Shown here one piece after another: positions 1 through 6,788 of a stretch of DNA of 45,868 bases (positions are counted from its first letter, which is position 1; each line of letters opens with the position of its first letter). The DNA is from CAZSVI01 sp964610205 (GTDB lineage: Bacteria; Bacillota; Clostridia; DSM-8532): positions 1 through 45,868 of the forward strand of contig CAZSVI010000008.1 in NCBI GenBank assembly GCA_964610205.1, given 5' to 3'. The notes below the pieces were generated by a model that saw only the letters and a program-made list of their open reading frames with translations, was not told where the DNA came from and did no database searches. The position numbers and the translations under genes are program-made.

Positions 1-1
1 A

Positions 2-289
2 AATATTCTCAAGAAAGATTCAATAAATGTAATGCCTGAACCGGGTTTATCGGTGGTTTTTAGTGTTGATGAATTCATCTACCTTCTGATGAAGCTTTTA
101 AGAAGGAAATTTACTCCTTCGGAAAGACTTGCCGTACACACGCTGTGGAGTTCTGTCGGCCCCATTCATGAAAGTCTTGCAAGAAGCACGGTGGGACGGC
201 TTCTGGGTAAGGAATATCCAATCGACGATTTGAAGGGCTATCTTGAGGAAATTAGGCTGGCTGTCATAACAAACAGAAATACAAATTAA
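2..289 (+). CDS. hypothetical protein of a transposon operon, 5' end outside window
   Basis: The reading frame is open from the first bases of the window, so the gene probably begins upstream. An internal ATG lies at 32 but has only a weak purine stretch before it. The visible C-terminal ~95 residues are helical and contain a segment reading FTPSERLAVHTLWSSVG; I recognise no catalytic motif. It ends 19 bp before the ATPase start and on the same strand, so it is most likely part of the same transposon operon, possibly the end of an accessory or transposase-associated protein. Function unknown. Confidence 0.55.
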   Translation, partial: NILKKDSINVMPEPGLSVVFSVDEFIYLLMKLLRRKFTPSERLAVHTLWSSVGPIHESLARSTVGRLLGKEYPIDDLKGYLEEIRLAVITNRNTN

Positions 290-308
290 TATGAAAGGCG
301 GAAAAATC

Positions 309-1151
309 ATGAGTAATGCAGTTGATGAAATGGTAACAAAAAGATTCCTTGACTACTGGGAATTTGAAGTTCTTCCATTTCCCAAAGTTATAGATCCTTT
401 AAAAACATTTATGAACAGGTATCATGAAAATGCACTTTTAAGACTTACGCAACTCCTCCACACCAGGGAAATCGGGGTGATTGTGGGTGAATCAGGCAGT
501 GGAAAAAGTACACTGATGGAGGTGTTTCTGGGTGGCCTTTCATCCACCCGGTACAAGATCATCCGAATTGAAAATCCTCAGAACAAACCACGGGAAATGT
601 ACAGGGGGATAGCTGCTGCAATGGGTGTAAACACTACATGGTTTGGTGCGGATGCGCTCAAGGTCATTGACCTTTTGACATACTCGTATCTTGAATCAAG
701 CCGTCCCTCCCTGGTAATGATTGACGAGGCGCATATTCTGACTCCTTCCATGCTCAATGAACTCAGGCTTTTAACCAACACGAAAGTAAAAAACGAACCG
801 CTCATAACCCTTATGCTATTCGGGCAGCCATCGCTGGCTTCTACCTTGAAGCTTCCAGCCATGGTGCCTCTGGCGCAAAGGATCGGAGCCTGGATCACAC
901 TAAAGCCCATGACGGAGGATGAATCCTCAAGCTATATCGACTGGCATATTAAAAATGCGGGAAGTGAAAATGAAGTATTTCTTTCCGAAACAAAAAAGGC
1001 CATATTCAGGCGATCACAGGGAAATGCAAGGCTTATCAACAGACTTTGTCTGGAATGCCTCAACCAAGGCTGCCTGGATGGGGTGAAGACAATCTCGGAG
1101 GAACTGTTTTCCTATGTGTGCAAAAACCTTGGGCCACATCTTGCAAATTAA
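309..1151 (+). CDS. TniB/ExeA-like AAA ATPase, transposition accessory protein
   Basis: A 280-residue P-loop ATPase. Walker A is GESGSGKST at residues 60-68 and Walker B is LVMIDEAH with D139/E140. The C-terminal part has the arrangement QGNARLINRLCLECL that resembles the sensor region of the ExeA/TniB/IstB-type ATPases. In transposons such proteins (MuB, TnsC, TniB) bind DNA with ATP and direct the DDE transposase to a target. The start at 309 is preferred over 291 because AAAGGCGG lies about 8 bp upstream. It sits in a tight plus-strand cluster with the preceding short gene and a frameshifted gene after it. No transposase is in the window; it would lie to the left. The family-level call is firm; the transposition role is inferred from context. 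Confidence 0.75.
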   Translation: MSNAVDEMVTKRFLDYWEFEVLPFPKVIDPLKTFMNRYHENALLRLTQLLHTREIGVIVGESGSGKSTLMEVFLGGLSSTRYKIIRIENPQNKPREMYRGIAAAMGVNTTWFGADALKVIDLLTYSYLESSRPSLVMIDEAHILTPSMLNELRLLTNTKVKNEPLITLMLFGQPSLASTLKLPAMVPLAQRIGAWITLKPMTEDESSSYIDWHIKNAGSENEVFLSETKKAIFRRSQGNARLINRLCLECLNQGCLDGVKTISEELFSYVCKNLGPHLAN

Positions 1152-1165
1152 GGAGTGGATATTCC

Positions 1166-1457
1166 ATGACGGACAGACTGACGGATCAATCCTTTGTTCA
1201 AGAAATTTATAAATCTTCCGGCGTTCAATATTACAATGATGATCTGCAAAGTATTTAGAAATATCATCGAAGAACTTTGTCATTCCCATAAACATCTGAT
1301 GCCAAAACTTCATCTGAACCATATTGACAGGGTTATCTTCAAATACAGACAGGCTAAGGAGAAAACGGTAATCCGGAATACCAAACAATACCTTAAGGCT
1401 TGTATTGTAAGTGCAATTTATGAATTCCCACTGGAGGAACTGGAGCCGATTAATTAG
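1166..1457 (+). pseudogene. small transposon gene split by a -1/+1 frameshift
   Basis: A gene starts at the ATG at 1166 behind AAGGAG and reads MTDRLTDQSFVQEIYKSS, but stops at 1256-1258. The next frame, open to 1457, continues with RNIIEELCHSHKHLMPKL and ends EELEPIN. The two frames would join smoothly if one T were added in the TTT at about 1253-1255. The intact product would be about 97 residues. No domain is recognised; being third after the ATPase it is probably a transposon accessory protein. Either a real mutation or a sequencing slip explains the break. Confidence 0.6.
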
Positions 1458-1477
1458 ACTGGAAATATATGTATTAT

Positions 1478-1507
1478 CGTCTACACTGATGTGTAGGCGT
1501 TTTTTTT
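1478..1507 (+). terminator. Rho-independent terminator of the transposon operon
   Basis: A 9-bp stem (1478-1486 with 1491-1499, one G-U pair) with a TGAT loop is followed by eight T residues. It lies 20 bp after the plus-strand stop at 1457. The truncated recombinase on the opposite strand reads into it. Confidence 0.85.
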
Positions 1508-2011
1508 AACATAATTCACTGTATCCTTTGCCCCACCAGTCTCAAAGAGAGTGACTGCGAACATATATAGTAACCGAAAGAATACCGGTACGATGATTCG
1601 TCTGGATGCGTACCTCTTAGTTTTCGGAAGATCTGGTATCTCATCGCAAGATCTGAAAAAGTTCAAAAGCTCGGTTTCGGTAAAGGCATGCGGTATGTAT
1701 GTCCTCCGCTCTTTCCGGGGTAATGTTGGTTCTTCAACCTCTGTTTTCCGTCGCTGACGTAAGTAGCAAATCAAACCTGTGATCGGATTGACCCGTGCTA
1801 TACAAGAATTGTTGATTTCTGTTTCACGCTGATTGCACCATGTGTCTACCATTTCCTGAGATAATTCCGTCGCATGCGGGTAACATGTTTTGAGATGGTG
1901 ATCAAAAAGGAACAGGCTTGTTTCCCAAGTCGAGCCGAAGCGGTCAGAGGCTTTCTGGAACAAAGCGTAGGATTGTATGTGCGGCGCTAAAAATGAAGTA
2001 TACTCACGCAT
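1481..2011 (-). pseudogene. truncated tyrosine recombinase (second gene of a recombinase pair or trio)
   Basis: The frame starts at ATG 2011, overlapping the stop of the upstream recombinase by 8 bp (ATGCGTGA), with GAGGGGG as ribosome binding site, so the two genes were translationally coupled. The product has the N-terminal helical core-binding domain of phage-type integrases and the beginning of the catalytic domain (IIVPVFFRLLY). The expected continuation with the first catalytic Arg is absent. The last ~35 residues look like unrelated DNA, and the frame ends inside the neighbouring transposon terminator. Full-length relatives are about 320-350 residues; this one has 176 and lacks the R, H-x-x-R and Y residues, so it cannot catalyse strand exchange. 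Confidence 0.75.
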
Positions 2012-3239
2012 TCGCAAGCACCCCCTCGTCCATCGGAAACCATTCAATGCTTAGGGCGCATTCCTTCAGATGTACAAAATCCGCGCTCAGATATATTTCA
2101 AGTGAGTCAGGTGATTCATGTCCGAGAATCTCGCTAATCACAGGGCGAGCGACTCCATTCCCTAAGAGTGCTGTTGCTAGCCGATGTCGGAAAATATGGA
2201 ATCCCCGTCGGTCGCCATTCGATTGCCTTATGTTCGCTGCTGCAAGCAATTTATCAGCGATATTCCCGAGGCTCGCGCTTTCCAGACGCCCATATGGTCT
2301 TTGTTCCGAAATGAATATATACTCGCTTTCAGTTTCAGGGCGTTCTAGCGTTAGATAATCATAAACGGCGTTGCCGACAATTGCCGTCAACGGCAGATTA
2401 AGTGGCGCTTCGGTTTTTTGCTGGCTGATCAAAATCAGATCTTTCTCCCAGTCAATGGAAGTCAGCGTCATACCAGCGATATCGCACATACGCAGACCTG
2501 TGTTCAGAACCAGTGTGCTGATTGCCTTGTCTCTAAGTGAAAGAGGCGAATTCTTATCTTTCAACGTTTGTTTGATCGCTGTAATTTCCTCTGGACGCAA
2601 ATATTGAATGTTCTTGCGGGTTTCCCTTAGCATCGGAAAGTATGATAAGATTCTTTTAAATGTTTCAGGGTCTTGTGGTATACACATCTTGAAAACCGCC
2701 GCGACATTCTTTTTGTAGCTGCAACTCCGGCGTAGATGTCCATCCATTCCAATAAATACGGACAACACTGCCTCTTCTGTAATTGCTTGCAGTGTTTCCA
2801 AGCCTTTTTCCTGAAGCACATACAGAAATGTTGATGCATTGTACGATTCGCCGTATATGGTGGTGCCCTTCTTACCCCGCTTCTTTTCGGCAGCACAATA
2901 ATAATCAATAACCGTTTTAAACTCATCCGAAAGCATATGATACTTGGCGCGCTTTACTATTTTTTGTCGCCGCCGTCCGTCGGGATATTGCCCGTAGACA
3001 TCGAAATGCTCAATTAATCCCAAGAATGTCCGTTTGTTGCGAAGGGTCTGTATAGAGTATAATCTCCCCACATATTCCCGATAGATGTCACTGTAGCTCT
3101 TCCACCCCTCCTCGTCAGCTTTAGTTAAAATGCGAATGATTTCCCTCTTGACGTGGTAAACATAGTTTTTGTGGTAGCCTGCGCTTTCCATGTAGGTGAT
3201 TAGCTCAGGATATCTTTCCCTTAAATTTTCTATATTCAT
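2004..3239 (-). CDS. tyrosine recombinase / integrase (RitA-like)
   Basis: A 411-residue site-specific recombinase with an N-terminal SAM-like core-binding domain (about 1-200) and a C-terminal catalytic domain. All catalytic residues are visible: R250 (TGLRMCDIAG), K275, H348 and R351 (HIFRHRLATALL), H374 (ILGHES) and the nucleophile Y383 (LEIYLSAD). The start at 3239 follows AGGAGG by about 9 bp; the longer frame upstream to 3341 lacks such a site. The 8-bp overlap with a second recombinase downstream suggests a multi-recombinase element such as the RIT (recombinase-in-trio) or Tn554 type. Only one recombinase remains complete. A cluster of inverted repeats precedes the gene and could be its binding sites. 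Confidence 0.85.
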   Translation of the reverse strand: MNIENLRERYPELITYMESAGYHKNYVYHVKREIIRILTKADEEGWKSYSDIYREYVGRLYSIQTLRNKRTFLGLIEHFDVYGQYPDGRRRQKIVKRAKYHMLSDEFKTVIDYYCAAEKKRGKKGTTIYGESYNASTFLYVLQEKGLETLQAITEEAVLSVFIGMDGHLRRSCSYKKNVAAVFKMCIPQDPETFKRILSYFPMLRETRKNIQYLRPEEITAIKQTLKDKNSPLSLRDKAISTLVLNTGLRMCDIAGMTLTSIDWEKDLILISQQKTEAPLNLPLTAIVGNAVYDYLTLERPETESEYIFISEQRPYGRLESASLGNIADKLLAAANIRQSNGDRRGFHIFRHRLATALLGNGVARPVISEILGHESPDSLEIYLSADFVHLKECALSIEWFPMDEGVLANA

Positions 3240-3290
3240 CGTGTATGACCTCCTATTTATTATTAGAAAGATCATATCACGCTGAATATT

Positions 3291-3354
3291 AAATCCGAAC
3301 CTTTGCATCAAGAATCCTTGATTTTGCGGACTTTTTCTCAAAAGGTTTGGATTT
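3291..3354. repeat. inverted repeat upstream of the recombinase
   Basis: AAATCCGAACCTTT at 3291-3304 faces AAAGGTTTGGATTT at 3341-3354 (13 of 14 complementary). A third, slightly shorter version (AAATCCAAACTTT) occurs at 3378-3390. Such multiple short repeats at the end of a recombinase gene are typical of arm or core binding sites. Confidence 0.6.
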
Positions 3355-3371
3355 TATTTAAGTTTTGATAA

Positions 3372-3403
3372 CGAAGCAAATCCAAACTTTAGGATTTGCT
3401 TCG
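3372..3403. repeat. perfect 12-8-12 inverted repeat, candidate recombination core site
   Basis: CGAAGCAAATCC at 3372-3383 and GGATTTGCTTCG at 3392-3403 are exact reverse complements separated by 8 bp (AAACTTTA). Two ~11-13 bp recombinase-binding arms around a 6-8 bp crossover region is the standard layout of a tyrosine recombinase core site. The site lies at the junction between the recombinase element and the integrase remnant, and its right arm overlaps the first bases of that remnant. Confidence 0.55.
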
Positions 3404-3578
3404 ACACACCTTCGCAACGAGGCTTTTTGAAGCAAATGAATCGCCAAAAACCGTCCAGGAGCTTTTGGGTCACAGCGACATCAGCCATACACTGAATATA
3501 TACACCCATGTCATGCCGGGGATAAAGAGATCGGCTGTCAAAAAGCTTAATAAAATATTCGAGGGTTTTGAAATATAA
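3396..3578 (+). pseudogene. C-terminal fragment of a Tn916/phage-type integrase
   Basis: About 60 residues remain, beginning LRHTFATRLFEANESPKTV and containing LLGHSDISHTLNIYTHV. This is the H-x-x-R ... H ... Y end of a phage/ICE integrase. Everything upstream of the HxxR box is missing, and homology begins inside the 12-8-12 inverted repeat. The only available start is TTG with no ribosome binding site. The gene was evidently cut by insertion or recombination of the neighbouring element. It differs in sequence from the intact recombinase. Confidence 0.75.
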
Positions 3579-3581
3579 ACC

Positions 3582-3601
3582 CTCCCCCTATTTTGGGGGA
3601 G
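3582..3601 (-). terminator. hairpin directly after the UPF0158 gene
   Basis: CTCCCCC and GGGGGAG form a perfect 7-bp stem with a TATTTT loop, abutting the minus-strand stop codon at 3602. On the minus strand the following bases are only moderately T-rich, so termination may be incomplete. It may also serve the convergent integrase remnant. Confidence 0.5.
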
Positions 3602-4075
3602 TCAAACAACAAACATGATTTCATTGTCCTCACACCATTCAATTGCTATTTTCTTTAAAGCTTCTTCACGAAACCTGTACCAATCATTTTCTATGCCAAA
3701 CCTGCATATCTCATCCTTAAAGCGGCGGAAGGCTCCACGACCCTTAATAGCTGAATATAGGGAATTACTCACCCTGTCATTCTTTACGGAACCACAAAAA
3801 TCCTCCATAATGTCATATTCATTTATCTCCCACTTATCCGGCAGTTCAATGTAATTGTCCTCATTGACTATTACATCCAGTGCATCTTTTAAGGACTCTT
3901 GCTGCCACTCGGGATATTCCGAAAAGTCATCATCCTCTTCAGAATCTTCCGCAATGGACAGTTCCTCCGTGCTGACGGATATAATAACTCCTGTCTCCTT
4001 ATTGAGATAACTTCGGTATTCCTCCATCTGCATGTCCATTTCATCTATAATGTCTTTCAATTTTACAGGTTTCAC
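3602..4075 (-). CDS. UPF0158 family protein
   Basis: 157 residues, acidic, with a GTG start 8 bp after GGAGG. The C-terminal half carries the family pattern RGAFRRFKDEICRFGIENDWYRFREEALK followed by an EWCEDN stretch, characteristic of UPF0158 (described here from memory of the family, no search was run). No enzymatic residues or membrane segments are seen and no function is established for the family. It is 19 bp downstream of the DUF6155 gene and is presumably co-transcribed with it, ending in a hairpin at 3582. Confidence 0.7.
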   Translation of the reverse strand: MKPVKLKDIIDEMDMQMEEYRSYLNKETGVIISVSTEELSIAEDSEEDDDFSEYPEWQQESLKDALDVIVNEDNYIELPDKWEINEYDIMEDFCGSVKNDRVSNSLYSAIKGRGAFRRFKDEICRFGIENDWYRFREEALKKIAIEWCEDNEIMFVV

Positions 4076-4094
4076 TTAATCGCCTCCAATCGGC

Positions 4095-5066
4095 CTACTC
4101 CCTGATAAATTCAGCACCGCACTTTTTACAGATAATTTTATCCGCATAGTCCTTGCCAGGAACCTCTTTAATGTAAAGCTTGCCACCCCTACAATTTTCG
4201 CATTCGCCTTCCGGATATTCCCAGTAATCATTCTCCATCTCATAGCAATATCTTTGCCAGAGAATCAGTTCTATCAATTGGTAATCGAAATTCGTCTTTT
4301 TCCCAATAAAATCTATTTCTTCATCATTGCTGTAGCTCCTGTGCTGATTGTCCATCTTCTTCAGAAAAACTTCATCGGCGTTAATAACCCCTGAAACGAT
4401 CTCATTTATAGGCTTATCTTTTAACTCAGGGATATCAGCCCTCTTAGCAAATATTCCCGATATATATTCCTTGATTTTACCGAGTTCATCCGTATCCGCC
4501 TCTATATCCCCGATTTCCAGCCATTTTATTTCATGGTACATATTAGCCAGATTATCATGGAATCCCCAACCGATTCCACCCGTATCATCAACAACAGCCT
4601 TAAGCCGCTTGCTGAGAACAGAAAAAATTCTGGAATCCTTGTACTTGTTAATGGCTTCTATCACAGACCAGTACATCTTTTCAATGCTGCTATAAAACTC
4701 CTCGTATAAGTCCCCATATGTATTGGTAGCCTCAACACCTGTCTCGACATAAAAGAGCATTAAATCAAGTATGAGCTCTTCATCATTACAAAGCTTCTTG
4801 AAATTGTGTATTGCCTTCCTTGCCTCTGATAACATCAATTTACCGCTCAATCTATCCGGGAAGAACACATTTTGAATTTTTATCTTGTAGTCCTCAAGTA
4901 TTTGCTTTACAGCATCATTACCGGCATATTTCGCAGAGATCAATTCCTTGATCTTTTCATTGTTTTTATAGCATTCGGTTAGCAGGCCGACAAGGTTCTC
5001 TTTTGTTTGTTGGTTCAAAATGCTCTTCAATTCAGTTATATTCAATAAATAGTCTTTGTTTTTCAT
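4095..5066 (-). CDS. DUF6155-like protein with C-terminal zinc-ribbon-like tail
   Basis: 323 residues, start supported by GGAGG about 9 bp upstream. The first ~165 residues fit the DUF6155 pattern: ELKSILNQQTKENLVGLL at the N terminus, then a DLMLFYVETGVE segment and VDDTGGIGWGFHDNLANMYHE. The C terminus adds CENCRGG ... CKKCGAEF, two CxxC pairs about 20 residues apart that could hold zinc. No membrane segment. Function unknown; the zinc-ribbon-like end suggests nucleic-acid or protein binding, which is inference. First gene of a two-gene unit with the UPF0158 gene. Confidence 0.65.
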   Translation of the reverse strand: MKNKDYLLNITELKSILNQQTKENLVGLLTECYKNNEKIKELISAKYAGNDAVKQILEDYKIKIQNVFFPDRLSGKLMLSEARKAIHNFKKLCNDEELILDLMLFYVETGVEATNTYGDLYEEFYSSIEKMYWSVIEAINKYKDSRIFSVLSKRLKAVVDDTGGIGWGFHDNLANMYHEIKWLEIGDIEADTDELGKIKEYISGIFAKRADIPELKDKPINEIVSGVINADEVFLKKMDNQHRSYSNDEEIDFIGKKTNFDYQLIELILWQRYCYEMENDYWEYPEGECENCRGGKLYIKEVPGKDYADKIICKKCGAEFIRE

Positions 5067-5229
5067 TTCTTCCAGCCTCCTGGTTTAATCGCTTTTACCA
5101 TAAGAGATTATTGCCCATAAAAATTATAGACAAGCATTGATTATATATTATCATATAGACTGAAAGTGTACAAAACTTAGCAGCAAAAGATAGAAAAATT
5201 ATTTCTTTAATGATATCTCGTTATATCCT

Positions 5230-5251
5230 GGTAGTAGTAAGGTAGTAGTAA
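5230..5251. repeat. 11-bp tandem duplication
   Basis: GGTAGTAGTAA occurs twice in direct succession, just beyond the tRNA-Thr terminator. No function is evident. Confidence 0.6.
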
Positions 5252-5256
5252 ATATG

Positions 5257-5288
5257 AAAAAAGCTCCCGGGATCTGAATCCTGGAAGC
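5257..5288 (-). terminator. Rho-independent terminator of tRNA-Thr
   Basis: On the minus strand an 11-bp stem with one A-C mismatch (5263-5273 with 5278-5288) and a TCAG loop is followed by six T residues. It starts 12 bp after the encoded CCA of tRNA-Thr. Confidence 0.85.
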
Positions 5289-5299
5289 CTTGATTTTAC

Positions 5300-5375
5300 T
5301 GGAGCCCTCATCCAGATTCGAACTGGAGACCTCATCCTTACCATGGATGCGCTCTACCTACTGAGCTATGAGGGC
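5300..5375 (-). tRNA. tRNA-Thr (anticodon GGU)
   Basis: A full cloverleaf is present on the minus strand. The acceptor GCCCTCA pairs with TGAGGGC, the D-arm is AGCTCAGTAGGTAGAGC, the anticodon stem CATCC/GGATG holds loop ATGGTAA, and the T-arm contains GTTCGAATC. The 3' CCA is encoded (5300-5302). Loop positions 34-36 read GGT, giving threonine. Confidence 0.95.
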
Positions 5376-5795
5376 TGATAAATAAATTTCTTCCGGTTTC
5401 ACCGGAAACGAGTTTTATTGTAGCATATGCTTTCTGTTTTGTAAAGTAATTTCGAAGTTTTTACGCCTGGTATAAATTGTATATTACGCTTACCAATGTA
5501 AACAATTATCAGACACCCTGTGGCGCATATATTAAAGTACATTGCAGTATTATCCATAGACAGGATATAAGTTGAAAAGGAATGCGTAATTGAAATTTGA
5601 TTTTGATTTTTTTATATTTGAGCTGCCGTTTCTTTTTCAGTATACTGGGGACAGGGTCGAAATATATCAAATTTGGGAAGTTTTTTTGTTGAATAGCTTG
5701 TATTTTTCTTTCTTTTATTTTTATAAAGGTTACCAATGAAAACAATTTTTATTTCCTGGAATTAAAGACAGTGTTTCGTTAGAAACACTGTCTTG
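5376..5795. repeat. AT-rich inter-tRNA spacer with two copies of an 18-bp motif
   Basis: About 420 bp without a convincing gene. TTACCAATGTAAACAATT (5490-5507) and TTACCAATGAAAACAATT (5730-5747) are near-identical direct repeats 240 bp apart. On the minus strand each supplies TTGTTT with an A/T-rich hexamer about 16 bp further on (TATACA after the first, TAAAAA after the second), so they might be minus-strand promoters; the copy at 5490 is suitably placed upstream of tRNA-Thr. The 78-codon minus frame at 5509-5745 is low-complexity and is not called. Confidence 0.45.
5765..5794 (-). terminator. terminator-like hairpin after tRNA-Gly
   Basis: A perfect 13-bp stem, AAGACAGTGTTTC with GAAACACTGTCTT, with a 4-nt loop begins 1 nt after the tRNA-Gly CCA. 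The minus-strand tail is TTTAATT, a short U-tract. Confidence 0.7.
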
Positions 5796-5869
5796 TGGAG
5801 CGGGTGATGGGAATCGAACCCACACGGTCAGCTTGGGAAGCTGATATTCTACCACTAAATTACACCCGC
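5796..5869 (-). tRNA. tRNA-Gly (anticodon CCC)
   Basis: The minus-strand cloverleaf has acceptor GCGGGTG pairing with CACCCGC, anticodon stem TCAGC/GCTGA with loop TTCCCAA, T-arm GTGGGTTCGATTCCCAT and an encoded CCA (5796-5798). Loop positions 34-36 are CCC, a glycine anticodon. Confidence 0.95.
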
Positions 5870-5896
5870 GTATTTTTTATTATTCATGCAGAACTC

Positions 5897-5925
5897 ATTG
5901 TAACACATTTTTTGTCTGATGAAAA
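5897..5925 (-). promoter_or_regulatory. putative promoter of tRNA-Gly
   Basis: On the minus strand TTTTCA and TACAAT are separated by 17 bp. The -10 ends 27 bp before the tRNA. The -35 is a poor match to TTGACA. Confidence 0.5.
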
Positions 5926-6044
5926 GTACCTTATTTAAATACCAAAAATATACATATACTTGCCGGGAACTACATTTGTTTACAATTTGACAGGCAATAT
6001 AGGATTTATAATGTCAATATCGCATGTTTGGCGGACGGTCCAAA

Positions 6045-6239
6045 TTACTCTGACGGAAGAACCACTTTTTTCATGTTCTTTTCAAATTTGCTCCTTGGAA
6101 TCATTACCTGGTGACGACAGCCCTGGCATTCAATCCGGATATCCGCTCCGGTACGCAGCACCTTCCATATTTTACTGCCGCAGGGATGCTGCTTTTTCAT
6201 TTCAACCAGATCCCCGAGTTTGAACTCCTTAATTACCAT
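6045..6239 (-). CDS. DUF951 family protein (YyzM-like)
   Basis: 64 residues with the full DUF951 signature: GDLVEMKKQHPCGSKIWKV, then RTGADIRIECQGC and MIPRSKFEK. The two Cys of C-x-x-C (ECQGC) plus the Cys of HPCGS could bind a metal; function is not established. Start 6239 follows GAGGGG by a few bases. The family is a small conserved protein of Firmicutes, usually beside chromosome-maintenance genes; here it stands next to an orphan STAS protein. Confidence 0.85.
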   Translation of the reverse strand: MVIKEFKLGDLVEMKKQHPCGSKIWKVLRTGADIRIECQGCRHQVMIPRSKFEKNMKKVVLPSE

Positions 6240-6284
6240 TTCCCCTCGTTCACCCCTAAATTTTCAGAAATAACCGGTATATAT

Positions 6285-6629
6285 CTATATTTCATTCAGC
6301 TTTTTAATTGCTTCCTCTTCATTATCATATATTTCGATAAAGCGATCCAGCTTTGTTACCTCGAATAGTTTGGCGATATCTGAAACAAGTCTGCATAATA
6401 CAAGTCTTCCGCCATTTTTCCTGAATTTTTTAAATGTATCGATAATCATTCCGATTCCGGCGCTGTTGATATATCCTATGCCCGACATATTCAGAATGAT
6501 ATTTGTATTGCTATATGTTTTTACCAGGTTATCAAAATATTCCTTGCATTCGTTCTGTGTGGATATTCTGATTTGCCCTGAGATATCAGCAACAACAACA
6601 CCATTAACAACCCTTTGACAAAATTCCAT
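6285..6629 (-). CDS. STAS-domain anti-sigma factor antagonist-like protein
   Basis: 114 residues forming one STAS domain. The phosphorylatable serine expected after the second strand is present as S56 in YINSAGIGMI. Start 6629 follows AGGAGG by about 9 bp. In the SpoIIAA/RsbV family, the unphosphorylated form frees a sigma factor by binding an anti-sigma kinase. No kinase, anti-sigma or sigma gene is adjacent, so it is an orphan antagonist and its partner is unknown. A polar or division-site regulatory role is equally possible. Confidence 0.8.
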   Translation of the reverse strand: MEFCQRVVNGVVVADISGQIRISTQNECKEYFDNLVKTYSNTNIILNMSGIGYINSAGIGMIIDTFKKFRKNGGRLVLCRLVSDIAKLFEVTKLDRFIEIYDNEEEAIKKLNEI

Positions 6630-6788
6630 TCCCTAATCCTCCTAAAAAGCACTAATTTTATTTATACCCTTAAATTCTGTTGTAAAACAAAAAATTATTG
6701 CCTTTGTTTTTGAGGATTTCTGCTGCCCATATGTGAAAGTCTGCTTTTTGTTATACAGGAACGAAAGAACACATAAGGGTATAAAATT

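Noticed and set aside
1918..2358. 146-residue plus ORF
   Set aside because: Lies antisense to the recombinase genes, whose catalytic motifs are evident.
3602..5066. Toxin-antitoxin or defence pair
   Set aside because: No toxin, nuclease or antitoxin motif; both belong to uncharacterised families.
5509..5745. 78-residue minus ORF
   Set aside because: Low-complexity Lys/Ile/Leu-rich frame in AT-rich DNA without ribosome site.
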